Assembly: GCA_009602735.1 (NCBI GenBank)
Contig: WELA01005980.1
Span: 721,644-750,491 of the forward strand
Length of the DNA stretch: 28,848 nt
Source: Mesotaenium endlicherianum
Lineage: Eukaryota > Streptophyta > Zygnematophyceae > Zygnematales > Mesotaeniaceae
Direction of reading: 5' to 3'
Shown here: piece by piece, positions 9,901 through 18,642 of the stretch
Position numbering within the stretch: position 1 is the first letter of the stretch
Layout of the letters: the number at the start of each line of letters is the position of its first letter
The notes under the pieces: model-generated
Told to the model about the DNA's origin: nothing
Databases searched by the model: none
Seen by the model: only the letters and a program-made list of their open reading frames with translations
Translations under genes and position numbers: made by a program

Positions 9901-10706
9901 CTTAGCAGCAGACAGAACATTCTGTCCTCCTTCTGGTTCCAGCTTTTGAGGAACTCCATTGCATTCAGCAACTTGCATCCTTCTAGAAGCCTCTTCTTTT
10001 CCTTCATTTGCCATCCACACTGGACAAGAGGAAGAGCACTGGTGGGTGCCAAGTTAGTGTGCCCATCACTGGCTCCTCTCACTTTAACTGTACCTCTGCT
10101 CCAACACACTTCAGCTTGATGTCTATTAAGCCAGGACCTGCCTAGCACGAGATCATAAAAGCCAGTGTTGAGTACCTCAAATGTAAGCGTTTCAGTTAGA
10201 ACTGCAATGCCAGAACCTAACTGGACCTCAATAGGCTTGGTTATAACTCCTCCCGGGATACTTGAGGCATCTCCAAGGAATATTTTTCTATTCCCTTGGG
10301 TGACAGTAGGCAGCCTTAGCCGCTTAACTAAGTCCTTGTGGATAAAAGTATGTGACGCCCCTCCGTCAACAAATGCCCTCACCTTCCTACCTGCAATCAT
10401 GCAATGCAGTAGGATAGGGGGGACTGTCTTTTCCTGACTTTCGCATTGTTCTCCTGACGTAGCAAAGAAATGTTGGACATCAGGTGGAACAAGAGCATCC
10501 AGAGTGTGCACTCTCTGGACGTCTATATTGCTGATGGTCTCCTTTATCTGGTTGTCAGGCATGCATAGTGAATCCAGTTCAGCAGGACCCATAATACCTG
10601 CTACGAGGGCAGCTAGTGACGACTCACTATCTCTAACATCCTCACAGTCAGTAGACTGGATTACTGACTGTTGCTGTCTTTCAAAGGTTGGTCTTTTCTC
10701 TCGACC
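6901..10706 (-). pseudogene. pol: pol of element A: protease, RT, RNase H, integrase, chromodomain
   Basis: The frame is open from 10706; the first ATG is at 10592. It overlaps gag by 46 nt in the -1 frame. Aspartic protease: DGGAS near 10365. Reverse transcriptase: CVDYRALN before, and FLDD (about 9275-9264) after, an in-frame TGA at 9515-9513 that replaces an expected Arg CGA. Numbering from 9503: RNase H acidic residues D226, E276, D301; integrase zinc ligands H442, H449, C479, C482; catalytic D512, D573, E609, with exactly 35 residues between the last two, as in the D,D(35)E signature. A GPY/F-type module follows ([11 protein letters not shown]). The main frame ends at 7041, but the -1 frame from about 7116 to the TAA at 6901 encodes a chromodomain ([12 protein letters not shown] ... 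TWEFKDHL). One base, probably a G of a GGG run, has been lost near 7116. Confidence 0.95.
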
Positions 10707-12138
10707 TTAGGCAGGTGCTTGACCGGACACTGTTCTCTGTAGTGGCCTTTCTGCTGACAATGGTAGCAAGTAGATTTTGCTGAGGCTGGTCTTGGCTTAG
10801 TCCTACCACCACCCTTTCCATAGCCACCTCAAGAGGCACCACCTCTACCTCTAGACTGAATAGCATTGTACTCATACTCATATTCATCACCCTGATTATC
10901 CTCCGCCTGGTCTCCTTCAATTGTATTGTAGGAACCGTGGGGCTTTTTGACAATCTTAGACAGCAAAGCGTTACTCTGGCGCTTGTGATTGAACTGCTGC
11001 TGATCCAGGCGTCAGCATCCTGGATCAAGTCAGCCAGTTTCTCATACTTTTTCTCAGCGAAATGACCAGAGACTTCGGATTTCAAGCCATACCTGAAGTA
11101 TGCTATCCTATACCGTTCTGGCAAATCTGGCTGCTTCATCATGTTCTCTTGGAACTTTTGAGCAAACTCAGCAACTGAAGTGGTCTGCTTCAGTGTCAGG
11201 GAGATCATTGCATAGATAGCTTTCTCCTGCTGGTTGATGACATCAAACTTCTCATGCAACTTCTCGACAAACTCTACCCACGTAGGGTCACCGAGTTGCC
11301 GAGCCTTACGCTCTTCCTTCCAGTAAAGCCACCAGTCTGCGGCACTGCCTTTCAGTAGCGCACCGGTGAGCCTGACCTTCTCGTAATCTTGCACTTCTGG
11401 GTAGTTCTCTAGCCACTGCTCAACATCCGCGAGAAACTTGATCAGGTAATATTTTCTGTTTCCCTCAGGATCATAGTCCTGGGGAGGTTTCGGCTTGGGC
11501 TTACTAGGCCCTCGGCCACCACCACTAGTGGTGTGAGACCCCAGTTGGTCTCTGTCCCGCAGTAGGGACATTATGATTCTTTTGTCCTCCTGCTGGGACT
11601 GATACATGGTCGCCATTTGCGACTGCATTTGAACGAACAATGCTCTCAAGTCTACAATTTGGGATGGTAGATTAGCAAATGCAGCAGCAGCATTGACCTC
11701 CACTCGCTGAGTAGTGTCCTCAACCGTCCCTCTCGTCCCCGCAGCAGCAATTCCTGCCGTATTCAGCCGGTCACGTATTTGACCTAGGGGTACATTGAGT
11801 TGTACAGCAGAAGGTGGGTTCAGAACATTGGCCCTTAGTGCCATGAGTTCCTCGACAGTGCGCTCGTCAGCTGGCTGTCTTTCCCTCCTTTCTGTATCTT
11901 CAGCGGCCTTTGCTACTTGTTCAGCTTCTAGCCTGGCTCCCTCCTCTTCAGCTTGCTGAGTTGCGACTGCGGCAATAGCCGCTGCCTCATCTGCAGCCTC
12001 CCTAGCTGCAGTATCTGCTACTGCTTCACAATAGGTACGGGTTCCCGCTACATGGCTTTCCGCCTGGTTTTCGACATTCTCGTTATCCTGGTTCTCCATG
12101 TCTCGGGAGTTGCTAGTTTGAGACCTTGTCCTAACCAT
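10661..12138 (-). pseudogene. gag: gag of element A, with frameshift and TGA
   Basis: The start is the ATG at 12138 (MVRTRSQTS); a Met further up lies across an unknown base. An Ala/Glu-rich N-terminal region is followed by a retrotransposon gag core (WWLYWKEERKARQLGDPTWVEF through DLIQDADAW). Near 11003-11008 the frame slips by one base. The correct continuation, in another frame, is Gly/Arg-rich and ends in a zinc knuckle C-X2-C-X4-H-X4-C (CYHCQQKGHYREQC) near 10775-10734, then TAA at 10661. That part has an in-frame TGA at 10831-10829 inside a Gly/Arg repeat where CGA (Arg) is expected. pol lies in the -1 frame relative to the knuckle frame, with a 46-nt overlap. Gag packages the RNA into the cytoplasmic particle. 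Confidence 0.92.
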
Positions 12139-12142
12139 ACAA

Positions 12143-12143
12143 N
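12143..12143. other. Single undetermined base at a duplicated 10-mer
   Basis: One N separates two copies of TAACCATACAA, at 12132-12142 and 12144-12154. The duplicated flank suggests a join of overlapping contigs rather than a real tandem repeat. It falls in the gag leader. Confidence 0.7.
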
Positions 12144-12170
12144 TAACCATACAACGAAGACTGTGATGAC

Positions 12171-12183
12171 TGCTCCGATACCA
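12171..12183 (-). promoter_or_regulatory. Primer binding site of element A
   Basis: One base inside the 5' LTR the minus strand reads TGGTATCGGAGCA. It matches the widespread initiator-methionine tRNA primer site TGGTATCAGAGC except for G in place of A. The perfect position and near-perfect match fix the 5' end and the strand of the element. Confidence 0.88.
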
Positions 12184-12184
12184 C

Positions 12185-12902
12185 TGAAATGAATCGTCTT
12201 ACCAAATAAGCGATTAACAATTAATAAAGATCTTTATATCAGCAAGTAATCTTTATGGTATTTTCCTTTAACTGGTTAAACGGCAAAGGACAACACACTA
12301 GCAGTGAATAATACTCGTAAGTCAAATGCGAGTAAACTAGCATCAATAATGCAAATTAGTAAACTCATACATAAGCAAGGTTAGAAGACAGTGCGTATCA
12401 ATGGCTTCTCGCCTTGGATTCAGATCTCTCTCAGTAAGCTGTACAAGAGAGTTGGCCTCGTTTCCGAATGCCGAACTCGAGAGCAATGCCTAGCATATGT
12501 ACATGGAATGAGTTTACTGTTCAACGGTCAGTGCGATGGCACCGCCTACCCGGGAGTTAACCACGTTGGTAGGACCTCGGTTAACCAAATCCACCGCCAT
12601 CTCCCATCATCCCGAATAGCCATCCATCATAGGGATGTCATCTGGCCATTCATCTAGCATATCGTGCTTAGGTGTATGTCAAGGCAGTTCGCTGCTACCG
12701 AGTACGGAAGTCAGCTGGCTGTCAAAGAATGGGTCAGCAAGCTAACTTATATGGACTTGCCTGCTGCTTCCGGCTGAGTTATTAAACTGATAATTATGTA
12801 AAGTCCAACAGATTGACTATTAACTAAAGTTCAGCAGGTTGAACTTAATTAACTATTATATTTAAATGAATATCATATTAACTAATATAGTGATTCATTA
12901 CA
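12185..12902 (-). repeat. 5' LTR of element A (LTR-A)
   Basis: 718 bp, ending ATTCATTACA at 12902 and followed by the second CACTC. Being the right-hand LTR of a minus-strand element, it is the promoter-bearing 5' LTR, with the primer site adjoining at 12183. Confidence 0.95.
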
Positions 12903-12980
12903 CACTCACTCCTGCGCCTATTCTTTCATTGGCCAATCCCAACTTGCCTTACGAGGTGGTTGCTGATGCGTACTCTGGCT
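12903..12980 (+). pseudogene. Element C: start of RNase H, continuing from 4000
   Basis: After the CACTC duplicate (12903-12907) the frame TPAPILSLANPNLPYEVVADA continues the connection domain of the reverse transcriptase that stops at 4000. The DA pair corresponds to the first catalytic Asp of RNase H (usually TDAS). Similarity to the family stops soon after SGCA, around 12980, where Ala-rich sequence assigned to element D begins. This second junction has no visible LTR end. Confidence 0.85.
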
Positions 12981-13277
12981 GCGCACAAAACCCCGGCGCA
13001 CGCGCAACCTGTGCTGCCGAGATTGCGTCGAGCTCGCTCGCCCGCAAGCGGGCAACTCGAGCATTGCCTGGGGCATTCGCAGCCGATGCCGCTGACGGAT
13101 CGGCAGCCCGACCAGTTTGCCTTAGGGGTAATCCAAGTGAGCCACTTGGCGGCCCCGCAGCAGCCACGCTAACCTTTGCAGCTGCGCCAGCATCCGCGCC
13201 AGCCCCGTCTGCCGCGCCGGCATTTGCAGCAACGCTTGCGCAAGCTCTGACCTCCGCCCCGGCAGCTATGTGCGCAA
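12981..13277 (+). pseudogene. Element D: Ala/Pro-rich gag-like segment
   Basis: The frame running to 13282 is rich in Ala, Pro and Ser and has no domain I can name. Across LTR-B1 the composition continues (Ala/Thr/Pro-rich sequence after 14297), which argues that it belongs with the protein interrupted by that LTR. It could also be GC-rich non-coding sequence read by chance. Confidence 0.4.
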
Positions 13278-13689
13278 TGTAACAATCTTAGCTATTTTAG
13301 GCGTATTTGGGACGTTTTCCCAATAACCTAAAATATGTTATGCTTTTTATCGATATATTCTTTGATAAATGATCGCATCTTCATGAATTGTTCGCCACAC
13401 GCGTGTGCCGACTAATCCTTGGTCGATTAGCAAAACGACCAAGATGCTATTGCAAAAAGCGTCGTAAAGTAATTCGAGTACTTTGCAGTAGTACGACATA
13501 ATTATTCATGAAGTCACTTTGAATAATTATGAGATAATAACCTAATCAATTACGAATTGATTAGTTTATGATTGATTGTCATTATTTCGGACAATGCACA
13601 GTCACTGATTTCGGATTAACGACAAGTAGAAACCGAACGAAGTCGTAAAACTTAAACAAAACGATTATGCAAAGTTACTTCGCATCCAT

Positions 13690-13755
13690 GCAGATTTGAA
13701 CCCGCAACCCCTTGTTTGGGACGATCACACCTAACCGATTGGCAAAGTGGTTATT
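13690..13755 (-). other. tRNA-like sequence (A and B boxes) in LTR-B1
   Basis: On the minus strand TTGCCAATCGGTTAGG (13745-13730) resembles a tRNA D-arm/A box and GGGTTCAAATCTG (13703-13691) a T-arm/B box, about 27 bases apart. It does not fold into a complete cloverleaf as far as I can judge, so it is not called a tRNA gene. The homologous place in LTR-B2 (16643-16705) keeps the same arrangement in more decayed form. Confidence 0.5.
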
Positions 13756-14092
13756 ACAACTACTCGATCATGACGAAAGCATGTGCGCACGACGAACGGT
13801 CACGTCTATCGAAAACATCGAAAAGACATGACCGCGATTAGTCACGTCTACTTCGAAAGAAGCTTAGATGTGACTACAAACAATCACGTCTATTCAAAGG
13901 ACGCAACTACACCAATTCGAAGCGAAACGATTCGTTACGATTCGTCGCAATTCGTCGAAAGTCTCAAAACTGCCACATGGCACGATTTTGGGCATTCGGT
14001 CAAATGGGTCACATCCATTTGACCGTTTTTGATGACATGATCGGTGTCCTAGGTGGTGACTCGAAGCACTCAAGTGTCTCACGTTGAACAAG

Positions 14093-14100
14093 TATAAATA
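14093..14100 (+). promoter_or_regulatory. TATA box of LTR-B1
   Basis: TATAAATA lies in the best conserved block of the LTR, followed by CTGCAAGAGTCATTGTGAGT, which is shared with LTR-B2. Strong conservation around it between two old copies marks it as the likely core promoter. Confidence 0.7.
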
Positions 14101-14297
14101 CCTGCAAGAGTCATTGTGAGTGCAACACTCACAAGCACTAATTCTATAGTTACGCTATCTCTCTCTCTCTCGCTCTCGAGGACTTAGCGAAGATTACGGG
14201 TTGTAGATATTTTCTTTCCGCTATTATCAAAGAGTCCTTGAATACAAAGGAAAAGATTCTCAGAAATTAGAACATTTTGCAAAAACGTTACACGCAG

Positions 14298-15434
14298 TGG
14301 CATCAGCCACGCCAGCGACAGAAGCGGCGACAGAGACCACCCTCGTTTGCTGCGCTCGGACATGACCACTTGGCAGTGGCTCAGCAATTTTCAGCGCATC
14401 TCGCGAGCGCACGCTCGTGGCCGCCGTCGGGCGGCCAGGAGCTGCGCATAAGCGTGACGGGTCCAACCAGGGCCGCCGGACGGAGGAGGCTCCGTGTCTG
14501 CCCCGCTCCTTCTGCGTGCTGGAGACGCCAGCAGAGCCTGCCGCGTCCGCGCCGCACGCACTCGCCTCACCGGTGATGACGGTGCAGAGCAGCGCCGAGG
14601 TTCTCTTGCTCGCGTTGCACCGCATACCAACAATCTCCTTTGCAGAGCTCGGCGTGTCGTTGGAGGCGACCCGGCAGGCCGCCCAGCTGATGCTGCGTTC
14701 TCGCGCTGCTGGTTCACGCTCGGGCACTGACAGGTCGGCACCCGGCGCCGCTACCGGAGTGCTCTCCGCACCCGCTCGACCCCTGCACGAGCGCAGGTTG
14801 ATCAGCAGCCCCAGCGCTGCGTTTCTGGACAATGCTCAGGGGTCGTGCTTGTTAACAAGCAGGCCCCTCGGCGCATCATGTTCAACACCGGCGCTTAGCC
14901 GAGTCCTGATCAGCCTCAGCTACTTTAGACAGCTGGGCCTCTCCTCGGCCAACTTGGAGGATTTGCCCACGCGGATCAACACGGCACCCGCCACATCCGA
15001 GGCTGTGACAGTTTGCACACCGCTGGCGCTTGTCTTCACCTTTTGGCTAGATACCGAGGATGAGACGACCATCCATCGTCATGCGCTCGTAACGCGCTCT
15101 GATACCTTTGACGTCCTTTTGGGGCAGGACGCGCTCTTCCCCATCAGAGCCGCGGTGGATAATTGAACGGAGGGAGTGCACTATAGACTCCACTGGCGCT
15201 CAGGAGGCACTTGCACAGCCTCCTTGCCCCTCGACATTCTGGATTGGCGGCCTACCTCTGCCGCCCTCGGAGACGATGGTGACCGGCTCAGCGTCACCCA
15301 GACTGACAAAGGTGTTACAAGGATGACGACGTGTCCGTGGGAGCGGACCTGCTTCAACCCCAGGACAAGGAGCCCGAGCTTCCAAGCGCGGAGTTACACC
15401 TCTCTTCACGAGAGCAGGCAGACCTGCTAACAGC
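14298..15434 (+). pseudogene. Element D: gag end and aspartic protease
   Basis: Ala/Arg-rich sequence leads to a retropepsin-like protease. The active-site motif near 14881 reads FNTGA, with Asn (AAC, 14884-14886) in place of the catalytic Asp. An extra T near 14895 then shifts the frame, after which SRVLISLSYFRQLGL and, further on, FDVLLGQDALFP follow the family pattern. In the same frame a TGA at 15164-15166 sits where Trp (TGG) is likely, before HYRLHW. The segment ends in a frame reading SREQADLLTAQ at LTR-B2, and that frame continues after 17142. With Asp replaced by Asn this protease would be inactive. Confidence 0.8.
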
Positions 15435-15470
15435 TCAGGTGTAACAATCTGAGCCTTTTAGGCTTATTTA

Positions 15471-16189
15471 TAAAAGAATCGACTTACCAAATAGGCGATT
15501 AACAATTAATAGAGATCTTTATATCAGCAAGTAATCTTTATGGATTTTCCGTTAACTGATTAAACGGCAAAAGGACAACAACCTAGCAGTGAACAACACT
15601 CGTAAATCAAATGCAAGTAAACTAGCATCAATAATGCAATCAGTAAACTCATGCATAAGCAAGGTTAGAAGACAGTGCGTATCAATGGCTTCTCGCCTTG
15701 GATTCAGATCTCTCTCAGTCAGCCGTACAAGAGAGTTGGCCTCGTCTCCGAATGCCCAACTTGAGAGCAATACCTAGCATATGTACATGGAATGAGTTTA
15801 GTGTTCAACGGCCAGTGCGATGGCACCGCCTACCCGGGAGTTAACCATGTTGGTAGGACCTCGGTTAACCAAATCCACCGCCATCTCCCATCACCCCGAA
15901 TCGCCATCCATCCTAAGGATGTCATTTGGCCATTCATCTAGCACACCACACTTAGATGCATATCTAGGCAGTTTGCTGCAACCGACTACGGAAGTCAGCT
16001 GGCTGTCAAAGAATGTGTCAGCAAGCTGACCTAAGTTGACTCCAGCCTGCTGCTTTTGGCTGAGTCATTAAACTGATATTAAATATAAAGTCCAGCAGAG
16101 TGATTATTAACTAGAGTTCAGCAAGCTGAACTTATTCAATTGTTATATTGAAATGAATATTATATCAACCAATATACTGATTCATTACA
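15471..16189 (+). repeat. Solo LTR-A inside LTR-B2
   Basis: About 719 bp; the start is slightly changed (TAAAAGAATCGACTTACC against TGAAATGAATCGACTTACC) and the end CTGATTCATTACA is intact. It is flanked by perfect ATTTA duplications at 15466-15470 and 16190-16194. No internal element sequence is present. It is the innermost and youngest layer of this part of the nest. Confidence 0.93.
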
Positions 16190-16542
16190 ATTTAAAATAA
16201 TTTCCTCAATTACCTTTAAATCGTTATACTTTGTATTTGTAAATGATTGCACTTGTTGAATTGTCGACACACACGCGTGTCCACTAATTCCGGTCGAATG
16301 GCGTACGACCAAAAGGTGAAATGCAATTAATCGTAAAAGCTACTTTGATTACTTCGCAAAAGTATAACTTAATCAATCATGAATGTTAACTTGATTGGTT
16401 ATAAAAAAATAAGTTAATTAATAAACAAGTAGTTTCATATATTTGACTTTCATTGTTTTGTACAATGACTGTCATGGTTTTGATTTAACGACATTCGTTA
16501 TCTCGAAAGAAAACCAAGCAAGGGCAGCCCAAGTGTGCCGCC

Positions 16543-16603
16543 GGTTGGAATCGAACCCGCGACCTTAAGGGCCGGATTAGCGCGATTCCGCGACAGTCGC
16601 AGA
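16543..16603 (-). other. Second tRNA-like segment, only in LTR-B2
   Basis: The minus strand contains GGTTCGATTCC, a perfect match to the B-box/T-arm consensus, within GTCGCGGGTTCGATTCCAACC. LTR-B1 lacks this ~80-bp stretch. The upstream part (GCGGAATCGCGCTAATCC) is only vaguely like an A box. It could be an inserted tRNA fragment or SINE remnant. Confidence 0.45.
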
Positions 16604-16642
16604 TCAAACGAAAACGAATTATAAAGTCATCTTTGCATTTGT

Positions 16643-16705
16643 GGGATTTTGAACTCTCGTATTTTGATTGATTTGTTCACACCTGACCGATCGGCCAAAC
16701 AGTTA
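16643..16705 (-). other. tRNA-like sequence in LTR-B2 (counterpart of 13690-13755)
   Basis: The minus strand shows TTGGCCGATCGGTCAGG (16698-16682) and GAGAGTTCAAAATCCC (16658-16643), in the same order and position as the A and B box-like pair of LTR-B1. It is more degenerate. Confidence 0.4.
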
Positions 16706-16966
16706 TTTCATAACCAACGATTCATGTCAGATGAATGTGTACGTGACCGCGCGAACAGTCGCGACTCTTCGAAAGTCGCGAGATTGCGGAAACGCCCGAT
16801 TGACGTAAAGCGGGTTTTCGGAAACCGTCGCAAAATCTCCAAGCGGCCAAACGGCCCGTTTCGAGTATCGGCCAAACGGGTAACGCCCGTTTGCCCGTTT
16901 TTGTTGAAAATGAATCAGTTTCCTAGCAAGTGATTCGAAGCACTCCAGTGCCTCATATTGTGCAAG

Positions 16967-16974
16967 TATATATA
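16967..16974 (+). promoter_or_regulatory. TATA box of LTR-B2
   Basis: TATATATA in the same conserved block as the LTR-B1 box, followed by CTTGCAAGAGTCATTGTGAG. Confidence 0.65.
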
Positions 16975-17621
16975 CTTGCAAGAGTCATTGTGAGTGCAAC
17001 TCTTACAGCACGCATTCTCTACCTAAGATTTCTCTCACCAATATTATTTTGCAAGTTGTCGGTACTTTCTCCTATCGAGTTATCAATTTTACTTGAATAC
17101 CGAGCAAAGATTCTTGAGAAAAGCAAAAAATGTTACATCAAGCCAAGGAGTCAGTACGCATCTATGCCGCTTAGCACGTCGTGATGCGCCAGATGACAGC
17201 AGCAGCAACTGCGGCCGCCGACGCTTCACAGCAGCGGTGACCACGGCCACTAGAGCTCTCAAGCTCCTCGCAGCCACTGCAGGCACTGTTCGGCCGCCAG
17301 CCCCTGCTCATCCTCCGCGTGAGAGGGCTCGCTTGCCCTCCGCACGATCTGACGTCCGTCTACGGCAGGAGGTGCCCGTAGGGATGGCCATGCAGTTTCA
17401 GATGGCGTTGCAACCACCCCCGCCATCGCTGCACACTGATGACATCGGTCGACGCACCACCGCCTCAAAGGAAGAAGCCATGCGTCAAGCAGCATACGAC
17501 CCTTCGACAGGCAAGGAGTCTTACAAGGCAGTGCCGGAGGAGTCCTACGAGGAGCCGGCCGACGCGTCCTCCGAGCCCATGCCCCTCACACCTGCCACAC
17601 GCGTGTGACGTAGGCCCACAA

Positions 17622-17709
17622 GGCCCCTAGGCTTCAGCACATTCACAGGACCCCTAGGGTTCAGAGGGTCTCCACACTTCACCAAGCCCGTTGGACCCCC
17701 AGGGTTCAG
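17622..17709 (+). repeat. Three dispersed copies of CCCCTAGGGTTCAG
   Basis: GCCCCTAGGCTTCAG, ACCCCTAGGGTTCAG and ACCCCCAGGGTTCAG occur within 90 bp at irregular spacing. Their role is unknown. Confidence 0.6.
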
Positions 17710-18085
17710 CCGCACCTCGTCCGCCAAACCCGGCCAGGCCTACCGCTGTGGCGCTGGCCCTAGTTGACAGCCCAAGCACGACTGCTCGACCAGCGCAAGC
17801 TGTCGCAACCTGACGCATCTGCTGCATGGCGCTGGTCACAAAGACGCTTGTGCCGGCTCCAACGGTGTCCAGGCATTGACCTCCGCCACCTCCGACGTTG
17901 GCGTCAGAGCAACCCGCGCTGCGGCCATGGCAGCGGACACAGCGAAGACCGCCGTTCCCGTCGTGCGCTTGGTCATCAGGCCAGAGCCAGGTTGCGGTCT
18001 TCGCGCCAGGCTGCAAGCTCTCACTCCGCCGCAGCTGAGGCGCAATCTGCACAGCGAGTGTAGTCCCACGCCCCCGCCAAGACGA

Positions 18086-18193
18086 GGCCGGTCTCTCACA
18101 ACGCCCTACCTTGACACCCAAGGCCGGTCTGTCACGCCGCCGTACCATGACACCCAGGACCGAGCTGTCACTCCGCCGTACCGCGAGGCATGC
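18086..18193 (+). repeat. 36-bp tandem repeat, three units (12-residue TPPY motif)
   Basis: Units at 18086-18121, 18122-18157 and 18158-18193 encode GRSLTTPYLDTQ, GRSVTPPYHDTQ and DRAVTPPYREAC in one frame. Differences between units are mostly single bases. The length is kept at a multiple of three, as expected of a repeat that expanded inside a coding region. Confidence 0.75.
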
Positions 18194-18642
18194 AATCGGG
18201 AGAACGCCCTGTAATCCACTACGCACGCCTCCCACGAGCTTTATGATCAACAACCTACAGTCCCTTGCAGCCAACTTGCCGGCGACAAACCCAGCGGCTC
18301 TCCTCCCTCGAAGGTCACCCGCACCAGCAGCCGCGATTTTGACTTGGTGCCCGGGCGACGTTCAGCAATTGTCGACGAGCTTGTGCACCGGCACCAGCCC
18401 ACTCGCAAGCAGTTGCCGCTTCACCCACAGCTCCGTGCGCGCGTACAGCTGGCGCCCCGCGAGCCAGTGCGTGTTTGACAGTTGCCTACCGCACCAAGCT
18501 CGCCGGCAGCCCCAACCCGGTGGACCTCCCGTTCCACCGACGCCAGCAGGCCTCCAATGACCCACACCCCTATCTGCCGCAGCGCCTTGTGCTGGACCAG
18601 CTCGCGTACGCGGCATCCTACTCTGGGACCGCGAGGCTATAG

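Larger units (their letters stand above)
4001..12902 (-). mobile_element. Element A: near-complete chromovirus-type Ty3/gypsy LTR retrotransposon
   Basis: This is an 8,902-bp element transcribed on the minus strand. The 5' LTR is at 12185-12902 and the 3' LTR at 4001-4720. Order in its own direction: LTR, primer binding site, gag with one CCHC knuckle, pol (protease, reverse transcriptase, RNase H, integrase, GPY/F module, chromodomain), a 365-bp spacer, ORF3, polypurine tract, LTR. The LTRs end TG...CA with imperfect inverted termini (TGAAATGAATC and GATTCATTACA). They differ by only a few percent by eye, so insertion is fairly recent. gag has a frameshift and a TGA; pol has a TGA and a late frameshift; ORF3 is intact. 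With those breaks this copy is probably not autonomous, unless the two one-base losses are assembly errors. Confidence 0.96.
13278..14292 (+). repeat. LTR-B1, solo LTR in element D
   Basis: 1,015 bp with perfectly inverted ends, TGTAACA...TGTTACA type (here CGTTACA at the right). It is flanked by CGCAA (13273-13277) and CGCAG (14293-14297), a 5-bp duplication with one transition. It resembles LTR-B2 throughout, most strongly around the core promoter at about 14051-14130. A CT-rich stretch at 14158-14177 lies downstream of the TATA box. B1 and B2 are strongly diverged and each has its own duplication, so they are two solo LTRs, not a pair. Confidence 0.8.
15440..17137 (+). repeat. LTR-B2, solo LTR in element D, interrupted by a solo LTR-A
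   Basis: The ends are TGTAACAATCT and ATGTTACA. The flanks are TCAGG (15435-15439) and TCAAG (17138-17142), a 5-bp duplication with one transition. Without the inserted LTR-A (15471-16189) it is about 980 bp, close to B1. Taking it out restores a continuous element D frame (REQADLLTAQ then AKESVRIYAA), which supports insertion as a unit into coding sequence. Confidence 0.85.
17143..18640 (+). pseudogene. Element D: Pro/Ala-rich region between protease and methyltransferase
   Basis: Several GC-rich frames follow one another. The first continues the protease-side frame (AKESVRIYAA, TAG at 17172-17174, then HVVMRQMTAAA). Another reads to 17608 with a Pro-rich and Glu-rich tail. A third carries three 12-residue repeats at 18086-18193. 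A frame from about 18500 (TKLAGSPNPVDLPFHRRQ...) runs with a TAG at 18640-18642 into the methyltransferase frame. I recognise no catalytic domain here. It could be a linker of the polyprotein or the N-terminal extension of the methyltransferase. Confidence 0.5.

Noticed and set aside
13690..13755. A functional tRNA gene in LTR-B1
   Set aside because: Only A and B box-like parts are clear. I could not see a matched acceptor stem or a complete cloverleaf, and the copy in LTR-B2 is decayed.
13278..17137. LTR-B1 and LTR-B2 as the two LTRs of one short element with a 1.1 kb interior
   Set aside because: The two are strongly diverged and each has its own 5-bp duplication. Sequence before B1 and after B2 does not match, and the interior is the protease part of element D, whose frame continues past B2.
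17654..18274. Long open frame on the minus strand over element D
   Set aside because: GC-rich sequence leaves several frames open by chance here. The frame has no family resemblance and runs against the orientation of all recognised domains.
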